DNA of 64,000 bases from Gracilimonas sp965227215 (lineage in GTDB: Bacteria > Bacteroidota > Rhodothermia > Balneolales > Balneolaceae). Location of the stretch: positions 3,162,001 to 3,226,000 of the forward strand of contig OZ245729.1 of NCBI GenBank assembly GCA_965227215.1, written 5' to 3'. Positions 17,329 through 27,300 of this stretch are shown one piece after another. Position 1 is the first letter of the stretch. Each line of letters opens with the position of its first letter. The translations under genes were made by a program, and so were the position numbers. Under the pieces are notes generated by a model. The model had not been told where the DNA came from, searched no databases, and saw nothing but the letters and a program-made list of their open reading frames with translations.

Positions 17329-17825
17329 ATATAATCTATTTCAATAGTGAAGTCTCCTTCATAATTCCCCGGAGCTGCATTTTCAAGGTTAACCCTGCCA
17401 CCGACCCAAAGGTAGTAACGTCCTTCATTGTTAAAGCGGATGTTGCGGTTATCAAGTTCAAGTAGCTCAGAGGTAGATTGATTCTCTTCTGAATTACCGG
17501 AAATTTCGTAGATAAAGGTAAGAGTAGCGTTGCCATCAATTTGGCTAAGTTCCCTTTCCGGGAGATAATTAAGTCGGAATTCAGCATCAGGTGTACCAAC
17601 GGCAATCATAAAGCCGGCGTTTAAACTATTGATCGGATTCACATAGATTTCTCGTTGGCCGGGTTGGGTATTCCCGAAACGCATTGAATTTACCGTAATC
17701 AACTCTATGGATTGGATAACTTCTGCACTCACATTTACCTGTGCAGAAATCCCTTCATTGTCCTGTGCAACCAGGAAAGGGGAACTGAGAAAAAATAGAA
17801 AGATTGCTAATAGAGAATATCTCAT
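17325..17825 (-). CDS. DUF4402-like secreted subunit
   Basis: 166 residues with a signal peptide (cleavage about VAQ/DN, residue 20). The mature chain contains MRFGNTQPGQREIYV and ends GNYEGDFTIEIDYI, the same frame of first and last strands as the other three subunits. No Cys. It is the first of three overlapping subunit genes (4-base ATGA overlap with the next) and follows a 322-base gap. Probably secreted to the periplasm by Sec and passed to the chaperone encoded at 14393-15241. Confidence 0.7.
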   Translation of the reverse strand: MRYSLLAIFLFFLSSPFLVAQDNEGISAQVNVSAEVIQSIELITVNSMRFGNTQPGQREIYVNPINSLNAGFMIAVGTPDAEFRLNYLPERELSQIDGNATLTFIYEISGNSEENQSTSELLELDNRNIRFNNEGRYYLWVGGRVNLENAAPGNYEGDFTIEIDYI

Positions 17826-18147
17826 AGATGGTTGATTGCCTGAAACCTGTTAGTTCACCCTCAAATTTCTCGGTTAAGTTAGAATAAAGCCAGTTAGTAT
17901 ATTTTAATTAGAGTATCGTAACCGGCTCGGTGTATTAAGCTTTTCAATATCAAAAAACTACTTCATCAAATAGTTATACGAAAAGAATGAATATCCGGAT
18001 TTCTACCGATAAACCTTCAACTTCCTGGGGTCCTGAAAAGGTTGCTAATGGATGCTGTGATATGATGACCTGCTAAATTTTCCTGTGAACACCCCGAGGG
18101 GCTTCTTCGGTGCTTGGAGATTCCTGTAGTTTAGCATAACTAAAAAA
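17826..18147 (-). other. 322-base gap upstream of the minor subunit genes
   Basis: No convincing gene. A short palindrome CCCCGAGGGG (about 18092-18101) may form a weak hairpin after the upstream 128-residue gene. The part nearest the subunit genes is AT-rich and could hold their promoter. I see no named RNA motif. Confidence 0.4.
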
Positions 18148-18534
18148 CTACCAGGCAAAGGCATTAAAATAGAGTGGGGGAAGTTCAAGCTCCCGGCCAG
18201 ACAACCGAACTTTTCGTGGAAGCTGCTCTGTCTTTTTCTTCCCTTCGGGATGGATGATTTCAAAATTATACTCCAGTTCACTGTTAGAATATCGGGATGA
18301 AAACCTCACTTCGGCTGTATAAATACTGTCTACCGGATTGGTATCATATAAACGGACAGGGCGAGTGCTAATAGGACTCAGACTACCGGTTACCCGGATG
18401 TAATCTCTTCCGGGCACAAAGGTGCTGTCTTTAAGCATGGGGGTCAGGTTCACGTTGAATATAACAGTGCTTTGAGCTTGTACTGTAAGGGTAAAGGCCA
18501 GCAAAATAACCGGGATAATAAATAATCTTTTCAT
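18148..18534 (-). CDS. Small secreted beta-sandwich protein
   Basis: 128 residues with a clear signal peptide (cleavage after VQA, about residue 20). The mature part reads STVIFNVNLTPM...FVPGRDYIRVTGSL, then LYDTNPVDSIYTAEVRF and LEYNFEI. This order resembles starch-binding-like (CBM20/CBM48-type) sandwich domains, in which a nucleating strand is followed by a V-x-V-x-G-S/T turn. The similarity is weak. It lies between the pseudopilin-like genes and the DUF4402 genes on the same strand, 65 bases after the upstream gene. Possible roles are glycan binding or an accessory fibre component; function unknown. Confidence 0.5.
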   Translation of the reverse strand: MKRLFIIPVILLAFTLTVQAQSTVIFNVNLTPMLKDSTFVPGRDYIRVTGSLSPISTRPVRLYDTNPVDSIYTAEVRFSSRYSNSELEYNFEIIHPEGKKKTEQLPRKVRLSGRELELPPLYFNAFAW

Positions 18535-18599
18535 CGCTAATAAAATCGGGTATATATTTAGAATAGTTTTTTTAGAGAAAGAATGTACGAATTTATGAT

Positions 18600-19916
18600 T
18601 TATGAATTCACTTTCACAACCGGCTTATCACGCCAGTAAACCAGTGAGAAAATACTTTCCCGTGGAAACGAAGGAGGGATGGTTTGTTGCAGACGGGTAT
18701 CATAAACATAATTCTTAGTATATCCGGTGGATACGCTGCCTCCGCTGAAGGTGCCAACCGGACCTCTGTTTCTTTGGATTACTCCGCCCAGTAAATCCAA
18801 AGTACCTCTTGGGCTTCCACTACCGTAATCTGCAGCTTCAAAAGAGGTTCCCAATGCCATAATAGAAGCGTGAATGGTTAAATCTACTACTCCTTCATCA
18901 CTATGAGCCCAGCGGTCAATTTCCACATCCTCTTCGCTGACAAGTCCAAGAAGGTCTGTAGAAGTTGAATCTACTCTTGGGTCAGTAGAATAGCGGAGGT
19001 CGCCCATAATCTTGATGTCATTTGAAGCATGCAGGGTTACGCTTCCTTTTATATCTCCCTTTACATTTGCGCGGCCATCAACACTAATCACAACTCCGCC
19101 TTCAGCATTCTCATAACTGGACAGTTTGTAATGAGTGTAACATGTGCTGGGGTCCGAACATCCTTCGTTTTGAACTTTTACATAGCCGTCACCATTTACA
19201 TCTTCATAGAACTCAATATCTTTATTCGAGTTAAACTCTAAAGTTGCCTGACTTTTAAGAAGGTTTATTTGCTCCGTTCCGGGCAGGTCTTTGGTCTTGG
19301 TCAGGTTAAAATTGGTTCCACCATTGAAATTAGGTGAATCACTTCCGTGACGGGTAGCGGGATCATTACTGTTTTCATCGCCGGTATAACCTACCCAGTC
19401 ATTAGGGCTCGAAACAAAACCATTAAAAGTGGGAGAGCCGGACATACTGAAGGTTCCATTGGTATGAACCGGACCGGTAACCTGGTCACCATTCCACCAC
19501 CAGATTTTAACATGAGAAAAGGGAGGAGCAAACGTTTCCGCATCAGTGAAATAGGAATATCTGGAGAAGGAGTCACGTTGCATTAATACTTCTATTTCTG
19601 ACTGATAACCGCCATAAGTTCCATAGCTCGTCAATAAAACACGATATTCATCATCGGGATCCGGCTGGGTCATATATAACGTACCTTTAGATCCATCTGC
19701 TGTGGATATCGATACACTATCAGACCACTCCATATCTACCAGTAGGTTCTGAATAGCATTATCAATTAGACTGGAGGCTACATTTTTGGCCTGTTGCTCA
19801 TTAAAGTGAATGGCTGTCCGTTCCGGTAAAACTTCGGTGCGGTTCATGTTGGCCATCTGAATGATGCCCGAAATGATAACTAAACCGCTCACAAGAAATA
19901 ACATTGCTCTTCCCAT
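18600..19916 (-). CDS. Membrane-anchored pseudopilin-like/PilX-like protein
   Basis: 438 residues. The N-terminus (MGRAMLFLVSGLVIISGIIQM) is one hydrophobic helix with almost no positive leader. A helical segment follows (FNEQQAKNVASSLIDNAIQNLL), as in PilX-type minor pilins and related DUF4900-like proteins. The rest is beta-rich and contains VDGRANVKGDIKGSVTLHASNDIKIMGDLRY, a beta-helix-like part. A CSDPSTC loop may be a disulfide. There is no classical prepilin cleavage site (G-FTLIE). A good Shine-Dalgarno (AGGAGAG) precedes the ATG. It is third of three closely spaced genes of similar plan, so it probably works with them in an envelope machine; exact role unknown. Confidence 0.6.
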   Translation of the reverse strand: MGRAMLFLVSGLVIISGIIQMANMNRTEVLPERTAIHFNEQQAKNVASSLIDNAIQNLLVDMEWSDSVSISTADGSKGTLYMTQPDPDDEYRVLLTSYGTYGGYQSEIEVLMQRDSFSRYSYFTDAETFAPPFSHVKIWWWNGDQVTGPVHTNGTFSMSGSPTFNGFVSSPNDWVGYTGDENSNDPATRHGSDSPNFNGGTNFNLTKTKDLPGTEQINLLKSQATLEFNSNKDIEFYEDVNGDGYVKVQNEGCSDPSTCYTHYKLSSYENAEGGVVISVDGRANVKGDIKGSVTLHASNDIKIMGDLRYSTDPRVDSTSTDLLGLVSEEDVEIDRWAHSDEGVVDLTIHASIMALGTSFEAADYGSGSPRGTLDLLGGVIQRNRGPVGTFSGGSVSTGYTKNYVYDTRLQQTIPPSFPRESIFSLVYWRDKPVVKVNS

Positions 19917-19928
19917 AATACTCTCCTT

Positions 19929-20549
19929 TTAATTCCAGGGGTGATTCATAATGTTGGGGATAAACTCTCGGGTCCAGGCGGTACGGTGATAAATGTAATC
20001 GCCTTGTGGACTTATTCGAATAGGTTCTTCCGATTCAATCATGGTTTCAACCCTAATTTTTATTTCTCTTTGTGAAGTAAGAGAAGCAGGGTTGGAAATT
20101 TCTTCCCAGTCTCCAGTTACAATATTCTTGCGGTAGTAGGTTAGATTGAAATAAGTTACCAGGAATTGGGTAGTTCCATTTTTGTCTTCCCGATAGAGAT
20201 AAAAATCGTTAGGGTTTGTAGTAGATGTGGCTAAGTCTGTTGCATCTGCGTACAAGGTGATCATCTCTCCGGCAGTATCATTTCCACTATCTACACAAGC
20301 AGGCGAGGTTCTGAATTCAATTCTATCCTCTTCGCTTTCCTGAATAGGGTCGTTATTGAATACATCGTCAGAATATCCCAGTCCATTAAAATCACAGGAA
20401 AGTAACTGTACCAGGTTATCTCTTTTTTCCTGGTTGATGGTAGAGATGGTGGTTTCCTGACCGGAAGTATTCAAGCTGATATTAAATGCCAGAATCGAAA
20501 TCAGCATAAAGCCACCAATAACGTAACTTGTAACAATACCTATATTCAT
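19929..20549 (-). CDS. Membrane-anchored pseudopilin-like protein
   Basis: 206 residues. It begins with a hydrophobic helix (IGIVTSYVIGGFMLISILAFNIS) without a basic leader. A polar helix follows (TISTINQEKRDNLVQLLSCDFNGLG), then a beta-rich domain with a second Cys (SPACVDSG). This plan resembles minor pilins such as PilW or GspJ, but lacks the usual G-FTxxE processing site. The stop lies 12 bases before the next gene and the start 5 bases after the previous one, so the three form an operon. Family not firmly recognised. Confidence 0.55.
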   Translation of the reverse strand: MNIGIVTSYVIGGFMLISILAFNISLNTSGQETTISTINQEKRDNLVQLLSCDFNGLGYSDDVFNNDPIQESEEDRIEFRTSPACVDSGNDTAGEMITLYADATDLATSTTNPNDFYLYREDKNGTTQFLVTYFNLTYYRKNIVTGDWEEISNPASLTSQREIKIRVETMIESEEPIRISPQGDYIYHRTAWTREFIPNIMNHPWN

Positions 20550-20554
20550 GGCAA

Positions 20555-21010
20555 TTAGCTGCTAAAGGTTAAGGTTCGGATCAATTTTTGGGTAACAGTT
20601 ATAGGAGGATCCAGCGAATTGTTCTCTACCGTTATCGTAATTTCATAACAACGCTGAGAGGAGGAATCCAATAAGTCGCAATCATTACTCACTTCCGCCT
20701 TACGATAAATGGTAAAAGTTTCTGAATATTCATTACCGGATCCGTATTGAAAGGTGCGTTCTATGGGATTATCCTCATACAGATAGTACGAGCTATTATC
20801 TGAGTCGAAAGGATCCTGACTTTTATATCGGGCCTGTACCCAGCGGATAGCATCAATTTCTTCCTGTGCAGCAGAAATCGCTCGGTATTCTAGTTCCGAC
20901 CTTACCATAGTATCCATGGTTACCTGAAAACTTCTGGAGGTATTCATTGTAAGCAAGGAAAACACAACCATTGCGGCACCAAGGTAAATGATATCTGAGA
21001 AGTCATTCAT
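20555..21010 (-). CDS. Membrane-anchored pseudopilin-like protein
   Basis: 151 residues. An N-terminal hydrophobic helix (DIIYLGAAMVVFSLLTMNTS) is followed by a long amphipathic helix (MVRSELEYRAISAAQEEIDAI), then beta strands with a CDLLDSSSQRCYEITITV disulfide-like loop. Size and plan fit a small pilin or pseudopilin (PilV/GspI-like), though no type III signal cleavage motif is visible. It is the first gene of the set; the 297 bases upstream hold its probable promoter. Function inferred only from architecture. Confidence 0.55.
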   Translation of the reverse strand: MNDFSDIIYLGAAMVVFSLLTMNTSRSFQVTMDTMVRSELEYRAISAAQEEIDAIRWVQARYKSQDPFDSDNSSYYLYEDNPIERTFQYGSGNEYSETFTIYRKAEVSNDCDLLDSSSQRCYEITITVENNSLDPPITVTQKLIRTLTFSS

Positions 21011-21307
21011 GGTTATTAAAGTTTAGTGTTGATACACAGTAAGGATTTATCTTAACCCTATTTGTTACAAAATTTCCTGTTATTGTCTCATACAGGGTAA
21101 ATCAACTGATTTTTTTGACATTATTCGATTAGATATTCTCAATAAAAACCGCTCACGTCAAACGAGCCTTAGTGACCACTTTTTTTTCAGCTCTCTTATT
21201 AATATTAAAAAATTTTAATATTAATATACAGTTTTCTGTTTTCAATTCATTGCTTGATTATTCGTGCTATTGATTACGAAATATTCTTATCCCCGGATTT
21301 GACCCAA
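21011..21307. other. 297-base intergenic region, AT-rich
   Basis: It lies between the pseudopilin-like genes and the giant T9SS protein gene, both on the minus strand. A very AT-rich block (about 21196-21232) contains the inverted repeat ATATTAAAAAATTTTAATAT. The promoter of the pseudopilin set should be here, but I cannot fix it. Confidence 0.4.
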
Positions 21308-24300
21308 TTATTTGATCAACACCATCTTATTGGTCATAACCTTTTGATTGGTTATAACCCGATACAGATATATTCCACTTGCCAAACTGCCAGCACGGAA
21401 AGGAATGTTATAGGTGCCGGCCGGGAGTTTCTCAGAAATAAGGGTCTGGACTTTTCGCCCCAGTATATCAAACACCTCAAGGGTTACTTCGGTTTCTTCG
21501 GTAAGACCAAATGGAATAGTAGTTGTTGGATTGAAGGGGTTCGGATAGTTCTGATATAAGTAGACTTCTTCCGGTATATTCGCTTCAATTTCTTCGGTAG
21601 TAATTCTTAGTAAGAACCTTGAGGAAGATTTATTCTTTTTCAATGCAGGAGAGCCACTGGTAGGCTGAGCCTGTTTCAGTTTTTTCTTAGAGTTGTAGGT
21701 GAATATATACTCTTGTTGTTCCCTGAGGTTAATTTCCTGCCCGGTCTCACGATCAAACAAAATTACCATCCATTCTTCGGGTACATTTCGGAGTCCCGGC
21801 CAGCTAAGGGTGTAGCTTCCGGCTGCAACCTGTCCGCCCATATATGCCTGGAAGTGGAGGGGAATGTTCTGGCGATGAATGAAATTTGAAGACCGGTTAT
21901 TGATTACCAACTCGGTACCATCGTCTAAGGTAGAGTAAAACTCTATATGAGAATCGGAGAAGGGAAGTAAACGCAAAGCATCTTGGGGATCTTTACCGGT
22001 GGTCCCATTCTGGCTGAGCATAACATGGGTCACCTTGGTAAGTCCGTTGCCTTTGGCTTTAAGTTCCAGTACCGGGGGGGCCCCTTCAAATTCTTGCTGC
22101 ACAGGAAGCGCCTCTTTTCGAAGGAAGTTGCCGCCGGTGGTTTTTGCTGTCTTTTTGACTTTAAGTTCCGGGGCTGGTGCATTGGCCTTAACCCAGAATC
22201 CCTGGAAGGCAGGGATGATACCACTGCCCAACGAACCGGTGGATCCATTCCAGGTTAAGAACTCACCATTTCCGCTATTAGCAGCCGGATCCCAGATATA
22301 AATCGTTGATTCGATATTGGTCTTCGTCCAGTTAGAGGCATTATTCCAGTTAATAGCAGCCCCAAAAGGATTCCCCACAAAGTTCCAGCCGGAGTCGGCC
22401 TCCGGGGTATAAGTGACTCCAAAATCTACTTCGGTTGAACCTACTCCAAATTCCTGTCCTGCCACATCAAGTGTATCCGGCAGGGGATCATTATAAAGCG
22501 GATCGGCGGCGATATCTCCAAAGAAGTACACCCAATATCCGCGCCCCGATACCAGGGAATTGGTGATGTTAGATGGGGCTCTCAGGCGATCGTTATCAGT
22601 AGCCGGTAAGCCTTGTTCATTGGTATCATAATCTTCAAGGTACCATAATACATTGGGTTGAAGCGTATCGCCCGGGTTAGATCCAGTACTGTAGGTGGCA
22701 CCGTTATATCCTTGGGTAAGGGTTCCGTCAAGGAAATCACCGATGGTTGAACTCACCGGAGAAGCCAGCATTCTCCAACCTCGAACACCGGATATTTTTC
22801 GCTGAAATCGAAGTACGCCGGAACCGTACGACTGTGTATTGGCAATCAGGTTCTTGCCGCTTGGAATCAGTAATTCACCATTAGTCAGAGTGAGGGAGCC
22901 CGTTACGGTAAAGTTGTCGGTAATTTCAACAGTACCCGGATTATCAACCTCCAGATTTACAAAAGTGTGTGGACTTTCAATAGTCTGATCACTGCTACCA
23001 TTGAATATGATATTACCCAAAGTAAAGGTAGGGATATTCAAGTCTCCACCAATAGTAAGAGAATCGTTATTACTACCAAGCATTTCTCCATTCCCGGTTA
23101 CATCTCCGGATACAATGAAGTTAACACCGCCTGATACATTCAACTCTGCACTCGCTTCAATAGAAAGTGCTGCAATTTCCGTATCTGTTATATTGACCAC
23201 CGGAAATTCATTACCCACGGCCGGGTTTGCAGGTATTAAGACTACAGAGGATGCATTGGGTACAGAATTCACATTCCAGTTATCAGGATCATAATAATTG
23301 GAAGCAACAGAAACAGATCCCAGCTGACTTTCCCAAATATGGCTAAAGGAAGCAAATTCAACCTGAGCGTTATCCGTAATGTTGTTACCATTTAAGGTGC
23401 CGGTAATGGTGGCTACTACCGTGCTTGTAGATGAAGTAAGGGTAGCTGTATAGGTGCCGTCAGAGTTATCCGTAACACCGCTGATGGAACCTTCATCAGT
23501 ATTCAAAGTTCCCGTAGCTCCACCGGTGGTAACATTATTTCCGTACGCATCTTTAGTCTGTACGGTAATTGTGGAAGTACTGACGCCATCATTTAATATA
23601 ACGGTTGGAGAAGCGGTGATGGTAGTTTCGGTTTCATCAGGGGCACCCGGTGAAACAGCAAAAGAATTACTGACGCCTGACTCCGAGCCGGAAGAATTCG
23701 TGGCTGTGATGGTACAGTTCCCCACACTGGTAATACTTACGGTTTGCGATGATAATACCCCGGAGCTAAAAGCAGGTGTTGTACCCTGACCTGTTCCCAT
23801 ATCACAGGAGGAGGTAATTACCACAGTACCGTTAAAAGTGGTAACCGTAGTACCGGAACCATCAATAGCCGTAATTTTTATGTTGAAATTCTGTCCAGCT
23901 ACTTTTGGACTAATATTTCCGGAAGGAACCCGCTCAACTTTAAAGCCGGTTAACACTCCAGCATTCACAATATTGAAATTAGAACTTACCGCATCGTCAA
24001 GGCCGGAGCTTGAAGCTGTAAGTTGCTTGGTGCCTACATCATCAATTTCAAGATCAGAAAAGTCAGCAATACCCAGAGAATTTGCGAGTTGAGTGGTTGT
24101 TCCCGATAACGTACCTGTGCCAGAGGTAAGCGCCATGTCTACCGATACTCCTGATTGGTTAACGCTATTTCCGAACTGATCGGTTAGTTGTACGCGAACG
24201 GCCGGAGAAATAGCCGTATTTACATTGGTGGATGATGGCTGTTGAGTAATCACCAGGCTGTCTAAAGCACCGGCTACCATCGAGAGTGAACCGTAGTTGG

Positions 24301-27300
24301 TTCCACCACCAAGCCCCGTAGTACCGGAGTTGGTAATATTTCCTGAATTTGGGAGCAACCCGGTTGTTGGTCGGACCTGAAGTCCGCTAATGTCAATTTC
24401 ACCCGGGTTAGAACTGGAAGCTGTATTCACCGTAAAAGTAACCTGTGATGAGGTAATACTTGTGAAAGACACTGCAAGAGTAGTGGTACCGCCATAAACA
24501 GCAGAAGTAGAAACGGACGGAGTTGCTCCTGTATTCCATTCAAAACCTGAAGGTGCGTCAAGAACAAAAGTTCCACCTGCCGATAATTCACCCGCAAATC
24601 CTTCCTTAATAATCGGACCTGTGAGGGTGGTATAGGTAGTGTTGGCATCGTCTGCAGAGATATCTTCGCCGTTCTCAGCTGCTGTAATTTTACGAATGGA
24701 AAGGGAGTACTTATCCGACAGGTAGTCTTCTACATTCTCACGCTCTGCCTGTGAGAGCAGTCGGTCGTAATAGATGAACTCCGCAATTTCTCCATCCCAG
24801 CTTTGATTTGCTGTGTTAGGGTCGTCCTTGGCTCCTTTGCCTACAATGGCTGTAGTAGCATTGGACAATGTTCCTGTTGGGGGAGGGCCGGCCGCAGATG
24901 GGTTATTCAAAATTCCATCAATGAAAATATCGTAGGTATTCCCGCTTTGCCATTGGAAGCTGAATATCTGTCCGGCAGTGGCCTGAATATCAGAGAAACT
25001 TTCCAGCTGATTGTCAGTATCGTTGGCAAGAATCCCGGTTTTTACAACATTGGTAAAAGCTCCGTTGTTATTTGCACCGGAAGCATCATATCGGAAGGTC
25101 AAAAATTCATCAGCGTTATTTGGAACCTGGGCGTTAAAAAGTCCCCGGTCGGTATTTGTTTGATCCGACTTGTATACCATAAAAATGGTGAACTCGGTAG
25201 ATCCATTGATGTAATTTTCGCCGTCGCTATCTTCAAAGTGATCCCCATTACCCGCAAAGTTAATAGATGGTTGATTGTTAAGCGGGGCAGAGCTGCTCAC
25301 TGTAGTAGGGCGAGTCCCGGCGTCAGCAACTCCCGTAAAGTGATTACCATTGCCACTTTGGTCTTGCCAGGTCACTACTTGGCTGCCACTGGTAACGACT
25401 CCGGCATCGGCCCGCAGCCAAACTTCCAGGCCGCTAATGGCTTCCACTGCATTTACCTCAATAATCCGGGATACGGTGTCACTGGCTAACGCTCCATCAT
25501 GAGCAACAAAACTTATTTCTCGTTCAGGTCCCGTAGGGATGGTGGCAAAGTTCTTGTACTCAACGGTTCTCAAAGCAGTCTCATAATCACCAAGAGAATT
25601 ATTGCCGACCAGTTTTAAGCGTCCGTTTGAATCATCGTAGGTGCCTGTGATTCCAAATATATCTGCAAAGAGCAGAGAATCTTCAGAAGGCTTGAAGTTT
25701 TGAGAAATCAGAACAAATGCACTGTCCAGCATGGTGTTATCGGGGTCGGACACCAACAGGCTGGAAGTGATTTCAATAGGTGCATTGTCATAATTCAGCG
25801 CTGAAGACTCAATACCGGAGAGCTCAGGAGGAGAATTAACCGCAACTATGTCAAGATCTCTGGTTTCTGTATTACTGTTGGCATCACCGTCATTCACTGT
25901 GAAGGAAAAAGTTCGGGTAATCTCAACCGGATCGGAACTCAGGTTTTCATAGGTAACGTTTTCAAGGGCTGTGGCATAATCTGCTTTTGAAGCAGAACCG
26001 GTTAGAGTTAAAATTCCGGTTGTAGAATTCCAGCTGCCGGTAATACCAAGTTGGTTAGTAAAGCCGAGTTCATCTTCCCCCAGTGTATAATTGTTGGTGA
26101 TGGCCACGGTGGCACTTTCCATATTGGTGTCATCATTGTCAGTAATTACAGCGTTGTAGGCAGCGCCACCACTTACAGCACCGGTGCCTTCGGTGTAAGT
26201 TAGGGTAGGACCACTGATTCCCGATAGAGTAGGACTGCTGTTAACGGCAATCACATTTACGTTTCTGGAAACCGTGTTGCTGACATCATCCCAGTCGTAA
26301 ACTTCAAAATCAACGGTTCTGAGTGCTGTTGAAGGATCTGTTGTGTTCGTATTTTCGTAGGTGACGGATCTTAAAGCTGTTTGATAATTCGCGGGGGAAT
26401 CCTGCCCCGTTAGTAAAAGTACTCCCGTAGTGCCATTAAAACTTCCGGTAATATTTCCGGTTGGGGTGAAATCCAGTACATCTTCAGACGGTGTGAAGTT
26501 TGAGGATATGGTGACCTTGGCGCTATCTAAGATGGTATTGTCGCTGTCAGAAACCGTAAGGGATGAGGTGATTGCTGTAGGAGAATCACCTTCTGAGTAA
26601 TCCAGGTCAGTTCCTTCAATAGCTGCAAGTACAGATGGCTCATTACACCATTTGTCACACAGGAAATCGTACACGCTGGCCATTTGGCCACCATTAAGGG
26701 CGGTATTCCAGGACACAAACTCACCAATATATCCAGTAAAATTGTTGGTGCCGGCCGGGTTGTTGCCGGTGGTAACTGGGTCTCGGGTACCATTTTCTTC
26801 ACCTATAATTGCTCCTCCACCGTGTGCTTGTTGAACATCCACATTATTTAAGGAGGTGGTACTTCCGTCGTTAATTCTGGCCGCCCAGGTTCTGTTTACC
26901 AGTGTACCTGCAGTGGCATCGTGGCTGGCTACAATGATGTAGCTTTCATTTGGTTGAACCGCCCCTAAATCAATCGACTTGTACTGATTCCCGGCACTCC
27001 ATTCGTTGTTATTCCAAACAAATGCATAGGCATTACCATCTTTGATGCTGATCTGATATCCTCTTGTGCCACCACCTTGCTCATAAATCACCTGTAAACC
27101 GGCGACAGATGCGCCAGTTCTGAACACAACGGCAAATGATTTCTCATCATAGGAACCGGTATTTAACAGTGCATTATTAGGAGGATCCAGGTTATCATTA
27201 GCTCCATCCCACAGAATTCCTCCGCGCTCACCGAAATAATTAGAATCAAAAATAGGCTGTTGAGCTGCAGTTCCATTTGTCGCAGAAAGATCGGTTCCGG

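Noticed and set aside
18045..18281. 78-codon open frame overlapping the 128-residue secreted protein gene
   Set aside because: It shares bases with a frame that has a clear signal peptide and has no protein-like features of its own.
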